This document shows, one piece after another, positions 1 through 7,812 of a stretch of DNA of 37,156 nt. The first letter of the stretch is position 1. Every line of letters starts with the position of its first letter. The stretch is taken from contig JAUNDP010000021.1 in the NCBI GenBank assembly GCA_030526005.1, positions 1 through 37,156 on the forward strand. Reading direction: 5' to 3'. Both the position numbers and the translations under genes were made by a program. Source of the stretch: Eubacteriales bacterium (lineage in GTDB: Bacteria; Bacillota; Clostridia; Lachnospirales; Lachnospiraceae). Under the pieces are notes generated by a model. That model worked only from the letters and a program-made list of their open reading frames with translations, did not search any database and was not told the origin of the DNA.

Positions 1-1039
<1,039 letters not shown>

Positions 1040-1098
1040 CTTTTTATTCCTCCTTCTGTTTTTTATTGTACCATTTCTTATCAAAAGCTGCCACTTTT

Positions 1099-1998
1099 TC
1101 ATCGCATCATTTTTTCTACATCTACTCTGCCCCATCCTTGCTGTTTTCTGGAAAGTCCTGCGTCTGCCGCTGATTCGCGAAGACGCATTTTTACTTCTAC
1201 ATTTGTCATATCAGGATATTTGGAGAGCATCAGGGCAATACACCCTGATACAACCGGAGTTGCCATGGAAGTCCCGCTTTTTCGGCCATAGAGATAATCT
1301 TTTCCCCTGACTGCTGTACATGAGATGACATTCGTTCCAGGCGCAGAGATATCTGGTTTGCAGACACATTCTGCTGTTGGTCCTCTTCCAGAATAATGGG
1401 CAGCAATCCTATTTTGATGCAGAATTGCTTCATGGTCATCACAGGACCCGACCGTAATCACTTTTTTGCTGTTTCCCGGAACCGTTACACTTCCCTCAGA
1501 AGGCCCCATATTTCCTGCTGCTACTACAACGATAATTCCCGCATCCCACGCTTTCTCCACCCAATCGATCAGCAATCGCTCTTTTTGACTTTCCTGACCG
1601 GCAAGCGCTCCGACAGATATATTCATAATCCGAATCTCATACCGTTCTCTGTTTTTCAGACACCAGTCAATTCCTTGAATGACATCTGCTATATTTCCAT
1701 TTCCTCTCTTGTCCAGTACTTTCAAATGGATTAATCTGCTCCTTGGTGCGATTCCCATAAAACGTCCTCCTGATGATTTCCCACTTCCACAGAGAATCCC
1801 AGAGACGTGTGTTCCGTGAGAGCAGTCATCATATGGAAGTTTTTTTCTGTTTACAAAATCTTTAAAACATAAGATTCTCTCTCTTAAATCAGAGTGCGGA
1901 TAGATTCCTGTATCTAGCACAACCGTTGTGATTCCCTGTCCATAGAATCCTTCCTGATATGCTGTCTGAGCGTGAACAATTCTTCTAACACGATCCAT
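1099..1998 (-). CDS. S8 family intracellular subtilisin-like serine protease
   Basis: A compact subtilase of 299 residues. The catalytic triad is visible: Asp29 (VVLDTGI), His61 (SHGTHVSG) and Ser244 (GTSMATP). The oxyanion Asn is in [10 protein letters not shown]. The product begins almost directly with the catalytic domain. It has no signal peptide and no classical propeptide, so it probably acts in the cytoplasm, as intracellular subtilisins do. I chose the ATG at 1998 because GAAAGGA lies just upstream; a longer reading would need a TTG at 2064. It stands 59 bases upstream of glpK and downstream of the VOC gene, from which it is separated by a terminator hairpin at 2111-2148. No clear promoter was found in the short gap. 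Substrate unknown. Confidence 0.9.
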   Translation of the reverse strand: MDRVRRIVHAQTAYQEGFYGQGITTVVLDTGIYPHSDLRERILCFKDFVNRKKLPYDDCSHGTHVSGILCGSGKSSGGRFMGIAPRSRLIHLKVLDKRGNGNIADVIQGIDWCLKNRERYEIRIMNISVGALAGQESQKERLLIDWVEKAWDAGIIVVVAAGNMGPSEGSVTVPGNSKKVITVGSCDDHEAILHQNRIAAHYSGRGPTAECVCKPDISAPGTNVISCTAVRGKDYLYGRKSGTSMATPVVSGCIALMLSKYPDMTNVEVKMRLRESAADAGLSRKQQGWGRVDVEKMMR

Positions 1999-2110
1999 AT
2001 CTGTTTCCTTTCTATTTTTTATATTTTCGAGAGTGTGATCAAAAGACCCTCTCTGACCGTTCAATTTTAAAAAGATTTTTTTATAAGATCTCTTATATTT
2101 TATTCAGATA

Positions 2111-2148
2111 AATAAAAAAATGCTGCAATTCTGTCTCGAATTACAGCA
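2111..2148 (-). terminator. Intrinsic terminator of the VOC gene
   Basis: Ten-base arms (2121-2130 and 2139-2148) pair with one mismatch. On the minus strand the hairpin is followed by a T-rich run (AAATAAAAAAA on the plus strand at 2110-2120). It lies 25 bases after the VOC stop codon. Confidence 0.75.
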
Positions 2149-2172
2149 CACTGTTCTTTTCTTTTATATAAT

Positions 2173-2556
2173 TTATATTGTAATTTCTATCTGGTTTCCT
2201 TCCAACCCAATAATACAGCTTTCATAATAGCCATCGCCTGTTGTTCTTGGTCCACTGACGACCTCATATCCATCAGCTCTCATCTTTGCCGTCAGTTCAT
2301 CGACTGCTTCTTTACTGCCCAAGCTAAATGCAATATGGATATATCCTGTCTGAGATAATTCTTTCTCTTTGTCTGACAAAGATGGTTTATTCATGATTTC
2401 CAGCCTTGCCCCGTCGTCAAATGATAAAAAATAAGAGCGGAAATCTGTTTTTTGATTGTGATATTCCTGATTCGCAGCTGCTTTAAAATATTTCACAAAA
2501 AATTCTTTTGCTTTTTCTAAGTCATTGACATACATCGCAATGTGTTCTATTTTCAT
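2173..2556 (-). CDS. VOC family (glyoxalase/bleomycin-resistance fold) protein
   Basis: A 127-residue single-module vicinal-oxygen-chelate protein with two beta-alpha-beta-beta-beta units. It starts [20 protein letters not shown]. Likely metal ligands are visible: His5, a Glu in ARLEIMN, His in YIHIAF, and Glu near the C-terminus in GNQIEIT. This four-ligand pattern is that of lactoylglutathione-lyase-like enzymes, but the family is broad. Methylglyoxal detoxification is possible but not proven. The start is supported by AAGGAAGGAG upstream. It is transcribed alone from a good promoter at 2656-2684 and ends at a terminator. Confidence 0.88.
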   Translation of the reverse strand: MKIEHIAMYVNDLEKAKEFFVKYFKAAANQEYHNQKTDFRSYFLSFDDGARLEIMNKPSLSDKEKELSQTGYIHIAFSLGSKEAVDELTAKMRADGYEVVSGPRTTGDGYYESCIIGLEGNQIEITI

Positions 2557-2655
2557 AATTTCTCCTTCCTTTTTTATTTATCTTTCTTTTTTCTGTCATT
2601 TATTGTTTGCCGGAGCACCGCCATCGTCTTTCCTCTTCTTTCTGTTATTATATCA

Positions 2656-2684
2656 ATTATATCGTCCATTTTATCATACTGCAA
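2656..2684 (-). promoter_or_regulatory. Sigma-A type promoter for the VOC gene
   Basis: On the minus strand TTGCAG, a 17-base spacer and a perfect TATAAT. The predicted transcription start is about 90 bases ahead of the VOC start codon. Confidence 0.65.
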
Positions 2685-2709
2685 CCCCCAGTGAATCATT
2701 GTTCTATTA

Positions 2710-2737
2710 TTTACAGGTAAGAATATAAAAGTAAAAT
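2710..2737 (+). promoter_or_regulatory. Possible promoter for the Csp-like protease
   Basis: TTTACA, a 16-base spacer and TAAAAT on the plus strand, about 80 bases before the start codon at 2818. The match is moderate. A sporulation sigma factor would also be plausible given the protein family, but I could not find a convincing site. Confidence 0.35.
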
Positions 2738-2817
2738 TATGGGTCTCAAAGATAAAAAAACGTGATCTTCTCTCCTCCTCCAGCATATAGATACAAACAA
2801 AAAGAAACAGAGGTATT

Positions 2818-4515
2818 ATGAGTTCATTATCAGATATGATTTTGTCAAATGATTATGCTGATTTAATCATCTCTTACAAACTGCCGATGGAGGTTTTACA
2901 GGAAGATTTCGGTCCCTACGGTGTTCAGACCGTCACTGGAAATTATGCCATTCTTCATGTTGAACGCTCTCTGCTTCCTGCGAATTTAATCAGCACACTT
3001 GGATATGCTACTATCCCGCGTCTTTATACGACATTAAATACGGCTGCCCTTGAAGCCTCTGGTATTTTGCGTGTTCAGTCACAGCCTTATCTGAATTTAA
3101 AAGGAGATGGGGTTCTCATTGGTTTTATTGATACAGGAATTGACTATCGTCTCGACTGTTTTCAAAACAGTGATCAAACAAGCCGTATTGTATCTATCTG
3201 GGATCAGACTGTCACAGATGGAACTCCGCCTTATAATCTGGGATATGGAACAGAATATAAAAAAGAGCAGATTGATCAGGCATTATCTTCTCCTGACCCG
3301 CTTTCTGTCGTTCCATCTATCGACGAAAACGGTCACGGTACCTTTTTAGCCGGAATTGCTGCCGGCACAGAAAATCCGACTGCTGATTTTATCGGTGCAG
3401 CCCCACAAAGCTCAATCGCTGTCGTAAAACTAAAACAGGCAAAAGAATATTTAAAAGATTATTTTCTTGTTCATCCAGACGATGTTTCTGTCTATCAGGA
3501 AACGGATATTATGATGGGCCTGCGCTATCTTTTTCTTTTGTCTGCTCAGATGCGTCTTCCCCTTGTAGTCTGCATCGGAATCGGCACAACGCAAGGAGAT
3601 CATTCCGGCAATTCTCCTCTCTGCGATGTGATTGACAATTTCTCTTCTGCATCCGGATTTTACGTCTCAGCGGCGGGCGGTAATGAAGCTGGACGTTCTC
3701 ATCACTATCTGGGAAACTTTTCTTCCCCACATCAGGAAGAAGATATTGAAATTTTAGTAGATGAACAAGATACCGGATTTTGTGTAGAATTTTGGGCACA
3801 ATCTCCGGAACTTTATTCGATTGGGCTGACTTCTCCGCTTGGAGAAACCATCCCTCCTGCCGCAGTACGTCTCGGTCAAGCTATGCGTTTTTCTTTTCTT
3901 CTTGAAAAGACGGTTGTCGATATGACATATGAAGTAGTGGAATTCCGCTCAGGAGGACAGCTTGTCTTTCTGCGTTTTCAAAACCCAACTCCTGGCATAT
4001 GGCGCTTAAAGGTTCGCAATGTTATTTATATCAATGGAGTCTTTCATCTTTGGCTTCCTATCACGGGATTTATCTCGCCTGGCACTGTCTTTCTTTCGCC
4101 AAACCCTTATACGACTCTGACTTCTCCTTCTGATGCCGATACTGCCCTCACTGTCAGTGCGTATGATACGTATCAAAATAGTCTTTTTATCAACTCAAGC
4201 CGCGGCTACACAAGAACGAATCAAATTAAACCGGATATTGCCGCTCCGGGTGTTAATGTGTACGGCCCTGTTTCAGGCAATCAGTTTTCTACCAGGACAG
4301 GAACCAGCAATTCTGCCGCCGTCGTGGCAGGAGCAGTTGCTTTGCTTGTCAACTGGGGACTGAATCAGACCATTCCACGCGTTCTCTCCCCGGCAGAAGT
4401 CAAAAATTATATCAAACGGGGGGCAGACCGTTCCGATGCTCTTTCTTATCCCAACCGTGAATATGGATTCGGTACATTAGATCTTTACAGTGCTTTTTCC
4501 ACATTTATCGGATAA
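2818..4515 (+). CDS. Csp-like S8 family subtilisin protease with inserted jelly-roll region
   Basis: A 565-residue subtilase of the clostridial Csp type. Residues 1-80 form a propeptide-like region. The catalytic Asp105 is in FIDTGID, His173 in NGHGTFLAG, the oxyanion Asn290 in AAGGNEAG and Ser497 in RTGTSNSAA, so the triad is complete and the enzyme should be active, unlike the CspC and CspA pseudoproteases of Clostridioides difficile. About 130 residues between the Asn and Ser motifs (roughly 310-440) are beta-rich and match the jelly-roll insert of CspB. There is no signal peptide. Csp proteases cleave and activate the cortex hydrolase SleC during spore germination, but Lachnospiraceae carry many relatives whose role is untested. 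AGAGG precedes the ATG. It stands alone, transcribed away from the VOC gene and toward the Cys-rich peptide gene. Confidence 0.88.
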   Translation: MSSLSDMILSNDYADLIISYKLPMEVLQEDFGPYGVQTVTGNYAILHVERSLLPANLISTLGYATIPRLYTTLNTAALEASGILRVQSQPYLNLKGDGVLIGFIDTGIDYRLDCFQNSDQTSRIVSIWDQTVTDGTPPYNLGYGTEYKKEQIDQALSSPDPLSVVPSIDENGHGTFLAGIAAGTENPTADFIGAAPQSSIAVVKLKQAKEYLKDYFLVHPDDVSVYQETDIMMGLRYLFLLSAQMRLPLVVCIGIGTTQGDHSGNSPLCDVIDNFSSASGFYVSAAGGNEAGRSHHYLGNFSSPHQEEDIEILVDEQDTGFCVEFWAQSPELYSIGLTSPLGETIPPAAVRLGQAMRFSFLLEKTVVDMTYEVVEFRSGGQLVFLRFQNPTPGIWRLKVRNVIYINGVFHLWLPITGFISPGTVFLSPNPYTTLTSPSDADTALTVSAYDTYQNSLFINSSRGYTRTNQIKPDIAAPGVNVYGPVSGNQFSTRTGTSNSAAVVAGAVALLVNWGLNQTIPRVLSPAEVKNYIKRGADRSDALSYPNREYGFGTLDLYSAFSTFIG

Positions 4516-4549
4516 TATTTTTTTCAAAAATTTTTCCCAAAAAAGTGGA

Positions 4550-4577
4550 ACATGAACATGCTCTGCCACATATGTTA
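4550..4577 (+). promoter_or_regulatory. Sigma-K-like promoter candidate for the Cys-rich peptide
   Basis: AC, 17 bases, then CATATGTTA, matching the late mother-cell consensus AC-N16/17-CATANNNTA known from Bacillus. The predicted transcript would start about 25 bases before the start codon at 4608, just leaving room for the GGAGG. No good sigma-A promoter is visible here. Short motif, so chance is possible. Confidence 0.4.
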
Positions 4578-4607
4578 AAGTGTAATTAAAACTTGGAGGT
4601 TTTCAAT

Positions 4608-4841
4608 ATGAGTGATTTAACAGCTACAAACTGCGGATGTGGATGTGACGCACCAAGCACAGGTAATTCTGGAGGATGTAATCTGATCTGGCTGTTATTC
4701 CTGTTATGTATCTGCGGCGGTAATGGTTCCATGTGCGGCGGAAACAATGGATGCGGATGCGGAAATTTCTTCTCCGGTGAAAACAACAGTTGCTTATTCA
4801 TTATCCTGCTTCTGTGCTGCTGCGGAAATGGCTGCTTCTAA
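4608..4841 (+). CDS. Small cysteine- and glycine-rich hydrophobic protein
   Basis: A 77-residue protein, about one fifth Cys and one fifth Gly. It consists of a polar N-terminus with a CGCGC cluster, a hydrophobic stretch (LIWLLFLLCIC), a Gly/Asn/Cys-rich middle with CGCGN, and a second hydrophobic stretch ending in CCC and a C-terminal GNGCF. I chose ATG 4608 because TTGGAGG lies 8 bases upstream; an earlier ATG at 4593 has no site. From memory, similar clostridial proteins have been named chorion-class high-cysteine proteins. A structural role, such as a spore coat component cross-linked by disulfides, is inference that fits the sigma-K-like promoter and the Csp-like neighbour. It could equally be a metal-binding or membrane peptide. 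A strong terminator follows. Confidence 0.85.
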   Translation: MSDLTATNCGCGCDAPSTGNSGGCNLIWLLFLLCICGGNGSMCGGNNGCGCGNFFSGENNSCLFIILLLCCCGNGCF

Positions 4842-4868
4842 ACCCCAAAAAGACCACTTCTAAACAGC

Positions 4869-4904
4869 AGGCTGCTTCCCTTCAAACCGGAAGCAGCCTT
4901 TTTT
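4869..4904 (+). terminator. Intrinsic terminator after the Cys-rich peptide gene
   Basis: Perfect 11-base arms (AGGCTGCTTCC and its complement, 4869-4879 and 4889-4899) with a 9-base loop, followed by TTTTT. Confidence 0.92.
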
Positions 4905-4936
4905 CTGTATCTATATTTTTGTTAAAGTGGAATCGT

Positions 4937-5092
4937 TTATTTCATTCGTTTTTCTTTTAAAAGAGCAGAACCATTTTTTTTATCGCCTCTTTCTTCCTTC
5001 TCTTGTTTTTTCTGTATTTCCTGTTTTTTTTTCATACATTCATCATCAATCTCATAAAAAGCATTTCCATCTATCACCAAATGACTTGTCAT
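4937..5092 (-). CDS. 51-residue charged small protein, unknown function
   Basis: A small gene on the minus strand hidden in a stretch that looks like empty T-rich DNA on the plus strand. The product begins MTSHLVIDGNAFYEIDDEC, then becomes a Lys/Glu/Gln-rich, probably coiled helix and ends KEKRMK. The first twenty residues are well mixed and look like a folded motif, not random AT-rich translation. AAAGGAAG sits 7 bases before the ATG. A sigma-K-like promoter (AC-N16-CATATATTA) ends about 27 bases upstream. It converges on the Cys-rich gene and diverges from the 147-residue gene. I do not recognise the family. Main doubt: the tail is low in complexity, and only conservation can prove the gene. 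Confidence 0.62.
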   Translation of the reverse strand: MTSHLVIDGNAFYEIDDECMKKKQEIQKKQEKEERGDKKNGSALLKEKRMK

Positions 5093-5119
5093 ATTTTTTC
5101 TTCCTTTTCTTCTTCATTT

Positions 5120-5146
5120 TAATATATGAATTTTTTTATCTTTTGT
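5120..5146 (-). promoter_or_regulatory. Sigma-K-like promoter candidate for the 51-residue gene
   Basis: On the minus strand AC, exactly 16 bases, then CATATATTA, a full match to AC-N16-CATANNNTA. The region is very AT-rich, which raises the chance-match rate. Confidence 0.42.
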
Positions 5147-5203
5147 TCTATCTTCTTTCTTTTTCGCATATAGATATGTGAAAATAGAAAGAAGGACAGC
5201 TCG

Positions 5204-5647
5204 ATGAGTCAGGACAAACAAAAGCTTCCCCAAACTGCCATCGACCAGATTGCCAATGAAGGTCATTTAAAACTTTTAAAAGCTGCGATTCCTTATGTAC
5301 AATCCAGCAGTCAAAAAAGCCTGGCCATCTATACAAAGCTTCTGGAACTTGGCAATATCATACGTTTTTTTGATCAGCCTGTACCGGAAATGAGTATCTG
5401 TTCTGAAGAAAAGGTATCTGCTCTTGATATGTTAAATGATATCCGTCTGTTTTGCGACGAATCAGAAAAAGATATGATTGATTCCTGTATCCAGACGATT
5501 CAAATGATTCAAAATATTTCCTCCTATCAAGAACTAATGAAATCGTTTTCTTCTGAAAATGAAAATCCGACAGACTTTATGAAAAACTTTTTAACCCCAG
5601 AACAGCAGGCTATGTTTGAAACGTATCAGTCCATGCTGAACACATAG
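5204..5647 (+). CDS. Hypothetical protein, 147 residues, helical
   Basis: I do not recognise this protein. It is soluble, with no signal or membrane segment, predominantly helical, and has only two Cys. It reads as a bundle of helices: residues 10-45 (ending SLAIYTKLLELGNII), 65-105, and a C-terminal segment rich in Met, Gln and Asn (PEQQAMFETYQSMLNT). AGAAGGACAG precedes the ATG. The next gene follows after 22 bases on the same strand with its own ribosome site, so the two form an operon. Length and composition are normal for a real gene. Function unknown. Confidence 0.85.
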   Translation: MSQDKQKLPQTAIDQIANEGHLKLLKAAIPYVQSSSQKSLAIYTKLLELGNIIRFFDQPVPEMSICSEEKVSALDMLNDIRLFCDESEKDMIDSCIQTIQMIQNISSYQELMKSFSSENENPTDFMKNFLTPEQQAMFETYQSMLNT

Positions 5648-5669
5648 AAAATAGAAAGAGGTGCTGAAA

Positions 5670-5954
5670 ATGGGAAATGAAAACTGGATGAACAATCCAA
5701 ATCTGAAACACATTGATAAAAAGAAACTCCAAGCACTATGGACACTTACAAATCAAGGAGCAGGAAAAAGCCAAAATGATCTGCTTCCTTTTCTTATGGC
5801 AGCCATCTCACAGTCAAAAAAAGATGGTCTCTCCTTCTCATCCGATGAGGTTGATGCCATCATCGAAGTTATGAAAATCGGAAAATCTCCAGAAGAAATT
5901 CAAAAAATAGACCACATTCGCACGATGATGAATATGATGAAAACCTCTCATTAA
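5670..5954 (+). CDS. Hypothetical protein, 94 residues, helical
   Basis: Unknown function. A soluble helical protein starting MGNENWMNNPNLKHIDKKKL and containing a long central helix (FLMAAISQSKKDGLSFSSDEVDAIIEVMK); it ends in a Met-rich segment (RTMMNMMKTSH). The central part, with an amphipathic helix, an SFSSDEVDAI turn and a second helix, resembles a small helical interaction domain, but no family comes to mind. I chose ATG 5670 because GAGGTG lies 6 bases upstream; an in-frame GTG at 5661 overlaps that site. Second gene of a two-gene operon with the 147-residue gene, ended by the hairpin at 5962-6006. Both are Met- and Gln-rich, which hints at a shared origin or partner role. Confidence 0.85.
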   Translation: MGNENWMNNPNLKHIDKKKLQALWTLTNQGAGKSQNDLLPFLMAAISQSKKDGLSFSSDEVDAIIEVMKIGKSPEEIQKIDHIRTMMNMMKTSH

Positions 5955-5961
5955 AATCTGT

Positions 5962-6006
5962 ACAGAAAATGGCGAGACAGCAAACTACTGTCCCGCCATT
6001 TTCTGT
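5962..6006. terminator. Bidirectional terminator between the 94-residue gene and cinA
   Basis: Arms of 19 bases (5962-5980, 5988-6006) pair with one mismatch, enclosing a 7-base loop. Flanking T runs are short on both strands. It separates convergent genes. Confidence 0.75.
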
Positions 6007-6016
6007 AAATAAAATT

Positions 6017-7255
6017 TTACTTTTCCAAAATACATTCTCTCAGCAGAATCAACGCATTGACTGCTGCCCATTCACGGATTTTATTTCTCTCGCCATTGAA
6101 ATGATATTCTTTCACTGTCACCTCATTTTTATAACAGCATCCAATATAGACAAGACCTACCGGCTTTTCTTCTACCTCATCCGGTCCTGCAATTCCTGTA
6201 ATCGAAACACAAATATCTGCTCCAGTGATAAATGCACCGTTTTTTGCCATCTCTTTCGCTGTCTTATCACTGATTGCCCCATATTCTTTCAGTGTACTTT
6301 TCTTGACATCAAGCAGTTTTCTCTTTGCCTTGTTTGAATAGGTGATTAATCCCTGTTTAAATACTTCTGATACGCCAGGTACTTTTGTAAGCCGCGCTGC
6401 AAGGAGTCCTCCTGTACAGGATTCCACGGTAGTCAATGTCAGTTCTTTTTCCTTTAACAGACCAATAACTGTATCTTCCAGAGTCACATTTTCTTCTGCT
6501 GCATAGACATTTTTTCCGAAACGCTCTTTTAGCTCTTTGACAACTGGTTTCACCATCTTTTTCGCTTCTTTTTCGTCTTTTGCCTTTGCTGTAACTCTTA
6601 AATGTACTTCTCCTACTTTCGCATATGGAGCAATCGTCGGATTTGTCTGTTTTTCAATCAGATCGGCAATCTGGGTCTCCACAAGACTTTCTCCAAGACC
6701 ACAGATTTTTACCATCGCAGAATAAATCGTCTCCGGCTGGATACTGTTTAAATATGGGAAAATGTCATTGTTAAACATCGGAATCAGCTCATTTGGAGGA
6801 CCCGGAAGCAAAATTGCCACTTTACCGTTCTTCTCCATAATCAACCCTGGAGCCGTGCCATTTTTATTGTCAACTACTTTGCTTCCCTCCGGAACAAGTG
6901 CCTGTTTCCAATTATTTTCGGTTACTGTCTTACTGCGGCTGTTTTTAAAGTATGCTTCAATCCGTTCTCTTGTATGTTTGTCTTCTTTCAGCGGCATTCC
7001 CATTACTTTTGCCGTTACCTCTTTTGTCAGATCATCCTTTGTAGGTCCCAGTCCTCCACTTAAGATCACAACATCAGACCGCTTAAATGCTGTCTGAATT
7101 GTCTCGGCAAGACGTTCTTCATTATCTCCTACTGTTGTCTGATAATAAATGGATAAGCCCAACAGCGCACATTTTTCTGCCAGAAAAGCAGCATTTGTAT
7201 TTACCGTATTTCCTAAAAGCAGTTCTGTTCCTACGGATATTAATTCTGCAATCAT
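6017..7255 (-). CDS. cinA: CinA family protein (competence/damage-inducible, nicotinamide-nucleotide amidohydrolase)
   Basis: 412 residues with two domains. The N-terminal molybdopterin-binding-like domain (about 1-170) has SVGTELLLGNTVNTN and the SGGLGPTKDDLT motif. The C-terminal NMN deamidase domain (about 250-412) has ESCTGGLLAARLT, then YGAIS and SITGIAGP. The enzyme recycles nicotinamide mononucleotide to nicotinate mononucleotide; the N-terminal domain has been linked to ADP-ribose pyrophosphatase activity in other bacteria. GGAGG precedes the ATG by 8 bases. It follows pgsA by 20 bases and is the last gene of a rimO-pgsA-cinA operon. In many Firmicutes recA comes next; here the operon ends at a terminator with no recA. 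Confidence 0.95.
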   Translation of the reverse strand: MIAELISVGTELLLGNTVNTNAAFLAEKCALLGLSIYYQTTVGDNEERLAETIQTAFKRSDVVILSGGLGPTKDDLTKEVTAKVMGMPLKEDKHTRERIEAYFKNSRSKTVTENNWKQALVPEGSKVVDNKNGTAPGLIMEKNGKVAILLPGPPNELIPMFNNDIFPYLNSIQPETIYSAMVKICGLGESLVETQIADLIEKQTNPTIAPYAKVGEVHLRVTAKAKDEKEAKKMVKPVVKELKERFGKNVYAAEENVTLEDTVIGLLKEKELTLTTVESCTGGLLAARLTKVPGVSEVFKQGLITYSNKAKRKLLDVKKSTLKEYGAISDKTAKEMAKNGAFITGADICVSITGIAGPDEVEEKPVGLVYIGCCYKNEVTVKEYHFNGERNKIREWAAVNALILLRECILEK

Positions 7256-7275
7256 TCTTTTTTCCTCCGATGTTT

Positions 7276-7812
7276 TTAATTCTGTATGCTCAATACTTTT
7301 CTATTTTTTATAATATAGTCAATCAGTGATACTATGGTTAAGATCAGTGCAAGCCATACAAAAATGGTTTCCAGTATATTAAAGATTCCTCCCCAGTCTA
7401 AAATCAGCAGAATGATCATAATCATCTGAGAAATTGTCTTAGCTTTTCCCCAATAGCTTGCGGCAATCACAATACCATTATCAGATGCCACAAGACGGAA
7501 ACCGCTGATAATAAATTCTCTTGCAATAATGACAATGACGATCCAGCTTGCCAGACGGTTCTGATCTACAAAACAAATTAATGCAGAACATACTAAAAGT
7601 TTATCTGCAAGAGGGTCCATAAATTTTCCGAAATTGGTGATCTGATGATTTTTTCTTGCCAGATACCCATCCAGCATATCGGTCAGACTCGCAACAACAA
7701 AAATGACAAGTGCAATATATTTTCCCGTTTTTCCTATATCCACAAGCATAAAAACCACAAAAAACGGTATCAGTGCAATGCGCAGTATCGTCAGACTATT
7801 CGGTATATTCAT
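7276..7812 (-). CDS. pgsA: CDP-diacylglycerol--glycerol-3-phosphate 3-phosphatidyltransferase
   Basis: 178 residues; makes phosphatidylglycerol phosphate, the precursor of phosphatidylglycerol and cardiolipin, in the membrane. The CDP-alcohol phosphotransferase signature is complete: Asp45, Asp48 and Gly49 (DMLDGYLAR), then Asp66 and Asp70 (GKFMDPLAD), the metal and substrate ligands. About five membrane segments flank it. The start codon lies inside the end of rimO (17-base overlap) and its ribosome site GGAGAG is within the rimO coding region, so translation is probably coupled. Confidence 0.96.
   Translation of the reverse strand: MNIPNSLTILRIALIPFFVVFMLVDIGKTGKYIALVIFVVASLTDMLDGYLARKNHQITNFGKFMDPLADKLLVCSALICFVDQNRLASWIVIVIIAREFIISGFRLVASDNGIVIAASYWGKAKTISQMIMIILLILDWGGIFNILETIFVWLALILTIVSLIDYIIKNRKVLSIQN

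Noticed and set aside
2574-2786. Minus-strand frame of 70 codons upstream of the VOC gene
   Set aside because: It contains the near-consensus VOC promoter and has no domain; the AGGAGG-like run lies inside the frame, not before a start codon.
4927-5181. Plus-strand reading frame of 84 codons rich in Phe, Ser and Leu
   Set aside because: It is the T-rich complement of the minus-strand 51-residue gene, has no ribosome site and reads as low-complexity sequence.
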